DNA of 64,000 nucleotides from a virus, in the IMG/VR virus record IMGVR_UViG_3300025872_000041, positions 1 through 64,000 of that record. One strand, written 5' to 3'. Positions within the stretch are counted from its first letter, which is position 1. Every line of letters begins with the position of its first letter. Shown piece after piece: positions 12,977-21,595 of this stretch. The position numbers were made by a program, and so were the translations under genes. The notes under the pieces were generated by a model. It made no database searches and was not told the DNA's origin. It worked only from the letters and a program-made list of their open reading frames with translations.

Positions 12977-13340
12977 AGACATTTTAAAGGAGACATCTAT
13001 AGAGTTAGAAATGGAACAAAAGGTGATTAAAGCAGTGACAGACTTTTACTGGGATAAAGCTAGGAAGTCTCTCTCTTCTTTAGAGGATCCCCATGTACTT
13101 ATAGATGGTCTTGGTACGTTTAATATTAAGTGGGATATTCTTCAGACTAATATCCGGAGATATTCTGAGTACTTAGAGAACCGGGAGAACTTGATTTTTT
13201 CTAGGTATCATGTGTACAAGAGTACAGTAGATAAGCTAGAGAAGATGCAAAATTTAGAGATTAAAATGAAAGAAGAGTATGAGAAAAAGAAAGATCATAG
13301 AAAAAATAAAAAACAACAAACTGACGACTCTGTGGAATAA
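12957..13340 (+). CDS. IHF/HU-like DNA-binding protein, 127 residues
   Basis: I keep the TTG start at 12957 because the N-terminal KYKDILKETSIELE helix fits the family; the first ATG (13011) would remove it. Residues 20-70 (VIKAVTDFYWDKARKSLSS, then VLIDGLGTFNIKWDIL) resemble the helical start and 'GLGTF' strand of IHF/HU proteins as found in crAss-like phages. A Lys-rich tail follows. DNA bending for packaging or transcription is the likely role. It overlaps its neighbours by 20 and 62 bases. Confidence 0.6.
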   Translation: MNPKKYKDILKETSIELEMEQKVIKAVTDFYWDKARKSLSSLEDPHVLIDGLGTFNIKWDILQTNIRRYSEYLENRENLIFSRYHVYKSTVDKLEKMQNLEIKMKEEYEKKKDHRKNKKQQTDDSVE

Positions 13341-13614
13341 CAAAGAACTTATTCTTGAGGGAATTAAGAATTATTTATTTACTACAGATACTATTGAGCA
13401 GATTGCTCTTGAGCGTAACACTATTTGTTTGGCTTGTCCTAATGTAGACCTTAGTGGTGTTAATTGTTTAGCACCTGGTACACAACCATGTTGTTCTGAG
13501 TGTGGGTGTTCTTTAAAGTTTAAGACACGGAGTTTATCTTCTGAGTGTCCATTAAAGAAATGGCCGGCTTTACTTACTGAAGAACAAGAGAATGATTTAT
13601 TATCTAAACTATGA
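13279..13614 (+). CDS. Zinc-binding protein, 111 residues
   Basis: The basic N-terminus (MRKRKIIEKIKNN) precedes KLTTLWNNKELILEGIKN, then a Cys array: CLACPNVD (about 50), NCLAPGTQPCCSECGCSL (about 62-79) and ECPLKKW. This pattern, with many Cys and a final CPLxKW, recurs in small phage proteins near the terminase. It probably binds zinc and perhaps DNA. Its start lies within the previous gene. Confidence 0.6.
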   Translation: MRKRKIIEKIKNNKLTTLWNNKELILEGIKNYLFTTDTIEQIALERNTICLACPNVDLSGVNCLAPGTQPCCSECGCSLKFKTRSLSSECPLKKWPALLTEEQENDLLSKL

Positions 13615-14423
13615 GTGTAATATTTAAATCCCAGAATCATAAATATGAGTCAGTAGATACTGACGGTATAGAATGGACATCAGTGACCTCGTTTATATCT
13701 AAGTATAAGAAGCCATTTGATGCTCAAACTGTAGCAGAGAAGTCAGCTAAGTCTAAGAAGTCTAAGTGGTACGGTATGACTGTAGAGGATATTTTACAGG
13801 CATGGTCTAATGAATCTAATAGAGCTATTGATCAGGGTAACTGGTATCACAATCAGCGTGAAGCAGACTTACTCCAGTTAAATACTATTGAAAGACATGG
13901 TTGTATTCTACCTATTATTAGGCCCCTAGTTACTGATGATATAAAGTATGCTCCAGCACAGAAGCTAGTAGAGGGTATGTATCCGGAACATTTTGTTTAC
14001 TTGAAGTCTGCTGGTATATGTGGTCAATCAGATCTTGTAGAGGTGGCAAAAGGTTATGTAAATATCACAGATTATAAGACGAATAAAGAGATTAAGAAAG
14101 AATCCTATGTAAATTGGGAGGGTGTTAGTCAGAAGATGCTAACGCCCGTTAGTCACCTAGATGATTGTAATTTCTGGCATTATGCACTACAGTTGTCTAC
14201 ATATATGTATATTATATTGAAGCACAACCCTAAACTAAAGCCGGGAAAACTAACAATTCACCATGTATTGTTCTATACAGAGGGTACAGATAAGTTTGGA
14301 AACCCTATTACCAAGCTTGATGATCAAGGAGAACCTTTAGTTAAAAAGATTGTCCCATATGATTTGCCTTACCTTAAAACAGAGGTGATAAACCTAATTA
14401 AACATAAACAAGATGCTAATTAA
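13611..14423 (+). CDS. PD-(D/E)XK nuclease (Cas4/RecB type), 270 residues
   Basis: The key motifs are in order: a helical HNQREADLL around residue 80, then GQSDLVEV with Asp near 141, then ITDYKTNK with Asp and Lys near 153-155, and a C-terminal ALQLSTYMYIL helix (Q motif). These are the catalytic Asp, Asp/Glu-x-Lys and Gln of RecB-family nucleases. A PD-(D/E)XK gene just upstream of TerL is a recurring feature of crAss-like phages, pointing to DNA processing linked to replication or packaging. The start overlaps the previous stop by 4 bases. Confidence 0.85.
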   Translation: MSVIFKSQNHKYESVDTDGIEWTSVTSFISKYKKPFDAQTVAEKSAKSKKSKWYGMTVEDILQAWSNESNRAIDQGNWYHNQREADLLQLNTIERHGCILPIIRPLVTDDIKYAPAQKLVEGMYPEHFVYLKSAGICGQSDLVEVAKGYVNITDYKTNKEIKKESYVNWEGVSQKMLTPVSHLDDCNFWHYALQLSTYMYIILKHNPKLKPGKLTIHHVLFYTEGTDKFGNPITKLDDQGEPLVKKIVPYDLPYLKTEVINLIKHKQDAN

Positions 14424-14928
14424 ACTATTTGATATAGTTAATAATAAGGTGGTGCCTACAGAGCACTGTTATACAATCTCCTCTCTTAATGATATAATGA
14501 CGGAATATCCAGAGGATTATTTAAAAGTATATACCTACCTGTTTTATATGACTTGCCCTAACCCAGATCTTAATCCTTTCTTCAATGTTCCTGAACATGA
14601 GAAGGAAGAGATTATAATGTCTGAGATTGATATGGATGTTTCTACTGAGGATGATTTAATTATCCGGGGTATGAATACATGTAAGAAGTTATACGAGACT
14701 CCTACGTATAGAACGTATGTAGGAATTAAGTCTATGCTGGATAGATTAGCCCATTACATGGAGACTACGGAAATACAGCATGGTAGAGATGGTAATATTA
14801 CAGCTTTAGTGAATGCTGCTGCTAAGTTTGAGCAGATTAGACAGTCATTTAAGGGAGCATATAAAGATTTAGCTGAAGAACAGCAAAGTCAAGTAAGAGG
14901 AAATATAGGATTAGCTTATGATCAATGA
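14413..14928 (+). CDS. Conserved hypothetical ahead of TerL (small terminase candidate)
   Basis: The 171-residue protein is largely helical. Notable stretches are VYTYLFYMTCPNPDLNPFFNVPE (around 40-60, broken by Pro) and helices TCKKLYETPTYRTYVGIKSML and AAAKFEQIRQSFKGAYKDL. Position two genes before TerL and helical make-up fit a small terminase, but no DNA-binding motif is evident. It overlaps the nuclease gene by 11 bases. Confidence 0.55.
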   Translation: MLIKLFDIVNNKVVPTEHCYTISSLNDIMTEYPEDYLKVYTYLFYMTCPNPDLNPFFNVPEHEKEEIIMSEIDMDVSTEDDLIIRGMNTCKKLYETPTYRTYVGIKSMLDRLAHYMETTEIQHGRDGNITALVNAAAKFEQIRQSFKGAYKDLAEEQQSQVRGNIGLAYDQ

Positions 14929-15151
14929 TATAGAACACAGCTTGTACGACTGGTTGTTTAATTACAACACGTACACAAAACAATGGAATGCTTTTCATCG
15001 TGATGATAAAGAAGCATATTTTGGTAATGGTAAAGAATGTAAGTCAAAGATTGCATCTAAGACAATTGATACATTACTTTATATGATTATTACTACAAAT
15101 GGTAAACCTGAAAACTTTGAAAGCATTGTAGACGTTGTAGAAGATGAATAG
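14918..15151 (+). CDS. Hypothetical protein, 77 residues
   Basis: This is a short helical, aromatic protein (SLYDWLFNYNTYTKQWNAFHRDD) with an acidic end. It overlaps the previous gene by 11 bases and TerL by 8, so it is translated with the packaging genes. Function unknown. Confidence 0.6.
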   Translation: MINDIEHSLYDWLFNYNTYTKQWNAFHRDDKEAYFGNGKECKSKIASKTIDTLLYMIITTNGKPENFESIVDVVEDE

Positions 15152-17336
15152 TATTATTGAAATTCCTACTTGGGATAATGGTGTTTGGACAATTACAGAA
15201 TTTTCTTCTAGAGAGGAATGGAGAAGTTATTTACTTACACTATTTAAGGAACCAGGGCAGTATAATTTTAATGAGACTAGTCTATTGTTTAATAAAGAGG
15301 CAACTACTTTTAATAAGTTAGGCTTCTATACAGTAGCGCCTTTTAAATCTAAGGATTACATATATTACTGGGATGACCAGAAAAAGAAATGCAGGAATGG
15401 TGTACTGTATAAGGATCAAACAAATGTTTGGTACTTAAGCAGAGATTATTACATGTGGTTAAACTTCTTACCTATTTATGATAAAGAAGAGAAGAGGTTT
15501 GGATTTGCTAAAGTCCGGGATGCTCAGTACCACATGGCTCTGTATGAGATCTTGGCTGAACTATACTACAAGCACGTAGCTATTCTTAAGAAACGTCAGA
15601 TTGCATCTTCATACTTTCATGCTGGTAAACTAATCAACTCATTATGGTTTGAAGAGGGTGTTACTCTTAAGATAGGAGCTTCGCTTAAAGATTATATAAA
15701 CGATAAGGGTACATGGAAGTTCTTAGATGAGTATGCATCGTTTCTGAATGAGCATACAGCCTGGTACAGACCAATGAATCCGGATAAAGTAATGCTATGG
15801 CAGCAAAAGATTGAGGTAAGAAAAGGGAATAAGAAAACTGAGGTAGGATTAAAAGGTACTATACAAGGTATGTCATTTGAGAAATCTGCAACAGCGGGTG
15901 TGGGTGGTCCTTGTCAGTACTTCTTCCACGAGGAAGCAGGTATTGCTCCTAAGATGGGGGAGACATATGAATACTTACGACCTGCATTACAATCTGGTAT
16001 GGTAACTACCGGGGTATTTATTGCAGCAGGATCTGTCGGTGACCTTGATCAGTGTGAACCATTAAAGAACTTAATCATGAACCCGGAAGCTAATGATATC
16101 TTTGCTGTAGAAACTAATCTATTAGATAGTAAAGGGACTATTGGTACAGCCGGATTATTTATTCCTGAACAGTGGTCAATGATGCCGTATGTAGATAAGT
16201 ATGGTAACTCATTAGTAGAGACTGCTTTAGAAGCTATTAAAGAAGAGAGGATTAAGTGGAAGAAAGAGATTGAGCCTGATAAGTACCAGTTACGTATCTC
16301 CCAGAAGCCTACAAATATTGAAGAGGCTTTTGCATTTAGAAGAGAGTCTGTATTTTCTGTACATTTACTTGCTGCACAATTACGAAGAATTGAAGATAAA
16401 GAATATGCTTATGAATTATTAGAGTTATATAGAGATGAGCATAGTAATTTAGCTGTTAAAGACTCTAATAAACTACCTATTAATGAGTTTCCTATCTCTA
16501 AAAAGACAGAAGATAAGACAGGATGTTTGGTCGTGTGGGAAAGACCTAAAAAAGATCCTACATTTGGAATGTATTATGCAAGTATTGACCCGGTTTCTGA
16601 AGGTAAGACTACTACCTCTGATTCTCTTTGTTCCATTTTTGTTTATAAAGCTCCTGTGGAAGTATCTAGAGAAGAGGGTGGAGAGCAGAAAACGCATATA
16701 GAACAGGATAGAATTGTAGCAGCATGGTGTGGACGTTTTGATGATATCAAGAAAACACATGAAAGACTAGAGTTAATTATTGAGTGGTATAACGCTTGGA
16801 CATTAGTGGAGAATAACGTATCCCTATTTATCCAGTACATGATATCTCAGAGAAAACAGAGATACCTAGTTACTAAAGATCAGATCTTATTCTTGAAAGA
16901 CATTGGTAGTAATGCTAGTGTATATCAACAGTATGGTTGGAGAAACACGGGTACATTATTTAAAGCTCATTTACTTTCTTATGCAATTGAATTTCTTAGA
17001 GAGGAGATTGATCATGATTATAAAACAGATGGTACAGTTGTAAAGACTACCTATGGTGTATCTAGAATACCAGATCCTATGCTGATCAAAGAGATGTTGG
17101 CATATAGAGAGGGTTTAAACGTGGATAGATTAGTGGCATTTACAGCTCTTGTAGCCTTTGCAAAAATCCAACAATCAAACCGTGGATATTTAAAACGTAG
17201 AGAACTAAACCCTGAAAGTTTGGATAAGTCAAAAGATTTATATAAATTAAAAGTAGGGGCTTTTAGGCATATTGGAAAAAGTGGGTCTTCTAGCAATATG
17301 CAAAGACCAAAACAGGCGTTTAGAAATTTAAAATGA
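15144..17336 (+). CDS. terL: Terminase large subunit
   Basis: The 730-residue packaging motor cuts and pumps phage DNA into the prohead. The ATPase half has a degenerate Walker A (ILKKRQIASSY, about 147-157). Walker B is YFFHEEAG (about 258-264) with the catalytic Glu pair, inside GGPCQ...IAPKMGETY. The nuclease half begins near residue 473 with MYYASIDPVSEGKTTTSD, supplying the first metal-binding Asp, and has later acidic positions (VENNVS). Length and position ahead of the portal fit crAss-like TerL proteins. The stop overlaps the start of a small gene as ATGA. Confidence 0.92.
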   Translation: MNSIIEIPTWDNGVWTITEFSSREEWRSYLLTLFKEPGQYNFNETSLLFNKEATTFNKLGFYTVAPFKSKDYIYYWDDQKKKCRNGVLYKDQTNVWYLSRDYYMWLNFLPIYDKEEKRFGFAKVRDAQYHMALYEILAELYYKHVAILKKRQIASSYFHAGKLINSLWFEEGVTLKIGASLKDYINDKGTWKFLDEYASFLNEHTAWYRPMNPDKVMLWQQKIEVRKGNKKTEVGLKGTIQGMSFEKSATAGVGGPCQYFFHEEAGIAPKMGETYEYLRPALQSGMVTTGVFIAAGSVGDLDQCEPLKNLIMNPEANDIFAVETNLLDSKGTIGTAGLFIPEQWSMMPYVDKYGNSLVETALEAIKEERIKWKKEIEPDKYQLRISQKPTNIEEAFAFRRESVFSVHLLAAQLRRIEDKEYAYELLELYRDEHSNLAVKDSNKLPINEFPISKKTEDKTGCLVVWERPKKDPTFGMYYASIDPVSEGKTTTSDSLCSIFVYKAPVEVSREEGGEQKTHIEQDRIVAAWCGRFDDIKKTHERLELIIEWYNAWTLVENNVSLFIQYMISQRKQRYLVTKDQILFLKDIGSNASVYQQYGWRNTGTLFKAHLLSYAIEFLREEIDHDYKTDGTVVKTTYGVSRIPDPMLIKEMLAYREGLNVDRLVAFTALVAFAKIQQSNRGYLKRRELNPESLDKSKDLYKLKVGAFRHIGKSGSSSNMQRPKQAFRNLK

Positions 17337-17494
17337 TAAACTGGTGCATGAGTACTACAGCGATGGAAAATGTTACAGTTAATGTAACTTATATCAGTTA
17401 TTATTCTGATGAAGATGAAGAAACTGTTGACATTAATGTTAATGAATTAATAGAACAATTTAATACAACAATTACAGACTATGCAGTTATATAA
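17333..17494 (+). CDS. Small acidic protein between TerL and portal, 53 residues
   Basis: ATG at 17333 (overlapping the TerL stop) opens MINWCMSTTAMENVTVNV; the centre is acidic (YYSDEDEETVDINVNELIEQF). It overlaps the first portal codons by 14 bases if the portal starts at 17481. No function known; tight coupling supports translation. Confidence 0.55.
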   Translation: MINWCMSTTAMENVTVNVTYISYYSDEDEETVDINVNELIEQFNTTITDYAVI

Positions 17495-20228
17495 TGCTAT
17501 GCAGCTCAAAAATGGAGCTAAGGCAGAATACAATAAGATGAGTACTCTTACTCAACCAATCCAATTTATTCCAAGAAAGGATAAAGATGATGATTGGGCT
17601 GCACATAACCTTGATTGGTTAGAGTGGCAGGGTATGAAGCAGTTGCGTAGAAATGCACGCAGACTCTCTAAGAACTACAAGCTTGCTAAAGGTATTATTG
17701 ATCGTAGTGATTATATAGTTGAGGAAGATGTAGAGTATGCTGAATTAATTGATGTTCTTACTAAAGAAGATCAGTCAGCATTAGAGTTAAAATTTTACCC
17801 AATTATTCCTAATGTAATTAATGTATTAGTAGCAGAATTTGCTAAAAGAAATACAAGAGTAACATTCCGGGCTGTAGATGAGATCTCCTACAATGAATTA
17901 TTAGATCAGAAAAGAGCTATGATTGAGCAAAGGCTATTAGCTGATGCTGAACGTAAGATAGTTATGAGTATGATTGAGCAGGGTGCTGATATGGAAGATC
18001 CTGAGATTCAGAAAGCATTAGCCCCAGAAAATCTTAAATCATTACCTGAGATTGAACAGTTCTTTAAGAAAGACTATCGTTCAATGTTAGAAGAGTGGGC
18101 AGAACATCAAGCCCGTGTGGATGAGGAAAGATTTAAAATGGATGAACTTGAGGAAAGAGCTTTCCGTGATATGTTAATCACAGATAGAGAGTTCTGGCAC
18201 TTTAAGATGAATGAAGATGATTATGAATTAGAATTGTGGAATCCTTTGGTTACTTTCTATCATAAGTCTCCAGACATTAGGTATATCTCTCAAGGTAACT
18301 GGGTAGGTAAAGTTGAGTTATATACAGTCTCTGATATTATTGACAAGTATGGATATTTAATGACTGATGCTCAATTACAATCATTAGAAGCTATTTATCC
18401 AACAAGAGCAGCAGGATATCCATTGCAAGGAATGCAAAATGATGGTTCTTACTATGATGCTACTAAGTCTCATGAATGGAATACTAACATGCCATCATTA
18501 CAATACCGTCAGTTTATGTCTGTATGGGAGCAAAATAGTACTGCTGGTAATGATATAGTTAGTTATATCATGTCTGAATCTGAAGATTATACAGATTATC
18601 AGAATACAGATATGTTACGTGTAGCTCATATCTATTGGAAGTCACAGCGTAAAGTTGGACATTTAATTAAGATTGATGAGACCGGACAAGTTATGCAAGA
18701 TGTGGTAGATGAGTCATATGCTATTACTCAAAAACCTATCTATGATACAAGTGTACTTAAGAATAAAACTAAAGAGAACTTAATTGCAGGAGAACATATT
18801 GATTGGATTTGGATTAATGAGGTATGGGGTGGAGTAAAAATTGGGCCTAACTACCCTGCATATTTTGGGATGAACAACAATGCAAGTGGTATTAATCCTA
18901 TTTACTTAGGTATTAATCGTTCTAAACCAGGACGAGTACCTTTCCAATTTAAAGGAGATTCTACATTGTACGGTTGTAAATTACCAGTAGAAGGATCTGT
19001 ATTCTCAGATAGAAACACTAAGTCTACATCTTTAGTAGATTTAATGAAGCCTTACCAGATTGGTTATAACATTGTAAATAACCAAATTGCTGATATTCTT
19101 GTAGATGAATTAGGTACTGTGATCATGTTAGATCAGAATGCTTTACCTAGACACTCATTGGGAGAAGATTGGGGAAAGAACAACTTAGCAAAAGCCTACG
19201 TTGCAATGAAGAACTTCCAGATGTTACCATTGGATACATCTATCACTAACACTGAGAATGCTCTTAACTTTCAACACTATCAGGTATTAAACTTAGAACA
19301 GACACAGCGTTTGATGTCTAGAACTCAATTGGCTAACTACTTTAAGCAGCAAGCATTTGAGGTAATAGGTATTACACCACAGCGTCTTGGAGAACAAGTA
19401 GAGCAAGCAACAGCTACTGGTGTAAGAATTGCTGTATCAAACTCTTATGCACAGACAGAGACATACTTTATTAATCACTGTGATTACTTAATGCCTCGTG
19501 TACATCAGATGCGTACAGACTTAGCCCAGTTCTATCAGTCAACCAAACCATCTATTAGATTGCAGTATATTACCTCTACTGATGAGAAGGTTAACTTTGA
19601 GATGAATGGTACTGACTTATTGCTTAGAGACTTTAATATCTTCTGTACGACCAAAACTAATCACAGAGCTACTCTGGAGCAGTTAAAGCAATTGGCTATC
19701 ACAAACAACACCGCAGGTGCCTCTATTTATGATTTAGGTAATATCATGAAGGCTGAGTCTATTGCAGAAGTATCTCACATCCTTAAATCTTCTGATGAGA
19801 AACAACAAGCTCAACGTCAGCAGGAAATGCAACAACAACAAGCTATGCAAGAGCAGGCTTTACAAGCTAAGAATCAAGAGGCTATGATGAAGATGCAGTT
19901 TGAAGCTGAAGAGAATGAGAAGAATAGACAGAATGATATTGTTATTGCTGAAATTAGGGCTGCTGGTTATGGTGCTGGTGTAGATATTAACCAAAATTTA
20001 CAGTCTGATTATCAAGATGCTATGAAAGATATCCGTAAGAGTGAGGAGTTTCAGCAACAAATGGACTTAAAGAAAGAATCTGCCAGTACTCAGAAAGCTA
20101 TTAACATGGATAAGTTATCTATTGAAAGAGAAAAGCTTGCTTCACAAAGAGAGATTGCTAATAAACAATTAGAAATAGCTAGAGTGAACAAGAATAAGTA
20201 TGATGTTAAAGATAACAAGAAGAAGTAA
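17481..20228 (+). CDS. Portal protein
   Basis: The 915-residue protein forms the dodecameric ring at the DNA entry vertex. It has a helical N-terminal clip/stem region, a long central wing region, and a Gln-rich coiled C-terminus (QQAQRQQEMQQQQAMQEQ, then EAEENEKNRQNDIVIAEIRAAG) typical of crAss-like portals. ATG at 17481 is used; ATG at 17499 or 17538 (MSTLTQPIQFIPRK) would also be plausible and would avoid most overlap with the small gene before it. The downstream 107 bases are non-coding with promoter-like AT sequence. Confidence 0.85.
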   Translation: MQLYNAMQLKNGAKAEYNKMSTLTQPIQFIPRKDKDDDWAAHNLDWLEWQGMKQLRRNARRLSKNYKLAKGIIDRSDYIVEEDVEYAELIDVLTKEDQSALELKFYPIIPNVINVLVAEFAKRNTRVTFRAVDEISYNELLDQKRAMIEQRLLADAERKIVMSMIEQGADMEDPEIQKALAPENLKSLPEIEQFFKKDYRSMLEEWAEHQARVDEERFKMDELEERAFRDMLITDREFWHFKMNEDDYELELWNPLVTFYHKSPDIRYISQGNWVGKVELYTVSDIIDKYGYLMTDAQLQSLEAIYPTRAAGYPLQGMQNDGSYYDATKSHEWNTNMPSLQYRQFMSVWEQNSTAGNDIVSYIMSESEDYTDYQNTDMLRVAHIYWKSQRKVGHLIKIDETGQVMQDVVDESYAITQKPIYDTSVLKNKTKENLIAGEHIDWIWINEVWGGVKIGPNYPAYFGMNNNASGINPIYLGINRSKPGRVPFQFKGDSTLYGCKLPVEGSVFSDRNTKSTSLVDLMKPYQIGYNIVNNQIADILVDELGTVIMLDQNALPRHSLGEDWGKNNLAKAYVAMKNFQMLPLDTSITNTENALNFQHYQVLNLEQTQRLMSRTQLANYFKQQAFEVIGITPQRLGEQVEQATATGVRIAVSNSYAQTETYFINHCDYLMPRVHQMRTDLAQFYQSTKPSIRLQYITSTDEKVNFEMNGTDLLLRDFNIFCTTKTNHRATLEQLKQLAITNNTAGASIYDLGNIMKAESIAEVSHILKSSDEKQQAQRQQEMQQQQAMQEQALQAKNQEAMMKMQFEAEENEKNRQNDIVIAEIRAAGYGAGVDINQNLQSDYQDAMKDIRKSEEFQQQMDLKKESASTQKAINMDKLSIEREKLASQREIANKQLEIARVNKNKYDVKDNKKK

Positions 20229-20282
20229 TAGCCTTATATTACAAAAAATACGGCTTTAAAATCAAATTTTTAAAGTTTATTA

Positions 20283-20312
20283 GAAGTAATATATTATATT
20301 CTTAATGTACAC
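20283..20312 (+). promoter_or_regulatory. Possible late promoter motif
   Basis: AATATATTATATTCTTAATG followed by TACAC lies 24 bases before the scaffold-like gene. Similar AT-rich TTA(A/G)TGTA patterns occur before 26005 and 49329. No TAnnTTTG box is present, so it may be a phage-specific late promoter. Confidence 0.3.
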
Positions 20313-20335
20313 TACAAACTAAAATAACCAACTAT

Positions 20336-21562
20336 ATGAGTGAAACCAAACCAACTGAGCAAACCACCGTACAACAAGTAGATATCAACATTGATGATAT
20401 CTTTGGTGGAGCTCCGGGAGCAGATAGTATCATGCTTCCAACAGAAGAAGAAAAGAAACCAAGTATCTTTTCATCTCCTAAAACGGATTTAACGTTCTTA
20501 GATAAAGAAGAAGAGGATGAGGATGGTAACATCAAGAAACCAACTCAATCTGCTGAACAAGTTCTTAAAGAGTTAACCAATGAGGTTGATGATTTATTAG
20601 AGCAAGAAGAGGAGTCACCCAGAGGAGGTAGACCTAAAGTAGATAAGAGTGGTATGGTGGAAACCTTCTCTAAACTTATTGAAGAGGGTGTATTGATTGG
20701 TTTTGAAGATGATAAACCAATGGATGAATACTCTATTAAAGATTGGAAGGAGCTCTTGCAAGCTAACTTTGAAGAAAAGGAGCGAGCAATTAAAGAGCAA
20801 ACTCCAAAAGAGTTCTTTGAAGCGCTTCCTGAAGAACTTCAGTATGCTGCCCAGTATGTAGCTAATGGTGGTACAGATCTTAAAGGTTTGTTCAGTGCAT
20901 TAGCACAAGTAGAAGAAGTACGTGGTTTAGATCCTACAGATGAAATGGATCAAGAACAAATTGTACGTTCTTATTTGCGTGCTACTGGATTTGGTAATGA
21001 TGAAGATATTGATGAGGAAATCACAACCTGGAAAGACTTAGGTAAGTTAGAACAACAAGCTAATAAGTTTAAACCAAAGTTGGATAAGATGCAAGAGTCT
21101 ATTGTAGCCCAAAAGATTGCTGAACAAGAGCATATGAAGGCACAACAAGAACAAGCAGCAGCAGCTTACATGGATAACGTGTATGAGGCTCTTAAACCCG
21201 CTGAGTTAGCTGGTGTTAAGTTGGATAAGAAAACCCAGTCTATGTTATATGCTGGTCTTGTACAACCTAACTATCCTTCTATCTCAGGAAGAAACACAAA
21301 CCTATTGGGTCATTTGTTAGAGAAACATCAATTTGTAGAACCTAACTACCCATTAGTAGCTGAAGCGCTGTGGTTATTGGCAGATCCTGATGGATACAAG
21401 TCAAAGATCATGGAGCAAGGCAAAAATAAAGTGGTTGAAAACACTGTAAGGCAACTTAAAACAGAACAGTCAAGAAAAGTTTCTAGTACTGTACCTGAAG
21501 AAAGAGAGGAACCCAAACAGCGTAAGATTCCAAGACAAGCAAATATTTTTAAAAGATTTTAA
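20336..21562 (+). CDS. Scaffold-like protein, 408 residues
   Basis: The protein is acidic and low-complexity at the N-terminus (KEEEDEDGN near residue 60), helical through the centre, and ends in a basic tail (EEREEPKQRKIPRQANIFKRF, broken at residue 400). The place between portal and major capsid, high charge and basic C-terminus are those of phage scaffolding proteins, which guide prohead assembly and then leave. No protease is seen nearby. Confidence 0.7.
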   Translation: MSETKPTEQTTVQQVDINIDDIFGGAPGADSIMLPTEEEKKPSIFSSPKTDLTFLDKEEEDEDGNIKKPTQSAEQVLKELTNEVDDLLEQEEESPRGGRPKVDKSGMVETFSKLIEEGVLIGFEDDKPMDEYSIKDWKELLQANFEEKERAIKEQTPKEFFEALPEELQYAAQYVANGGTDLKGLFSALAQVEEVRGLDPTDEMDQEQIVRSYLRATGFGNDEDIDEEITTWKDLGKLEQQANKFKPKLDKMQESIVAQKIAEQEHMKAQQEQAAAAYMDNVYEALKPAELAGVKLDKKTQSMLYAGLVQPNYPSISGRNTNLLGHLLEKHQFVEPNYPLVAEALWLLADPDGYKSKIMEQGKNKVVENTVRQLKTEQSRKVSSTVPEEREEPKQRKIPRQANIFKRF

Positions 21563-21595
21563 CAACACAACAAACAAACAAATAAATAAATAATT

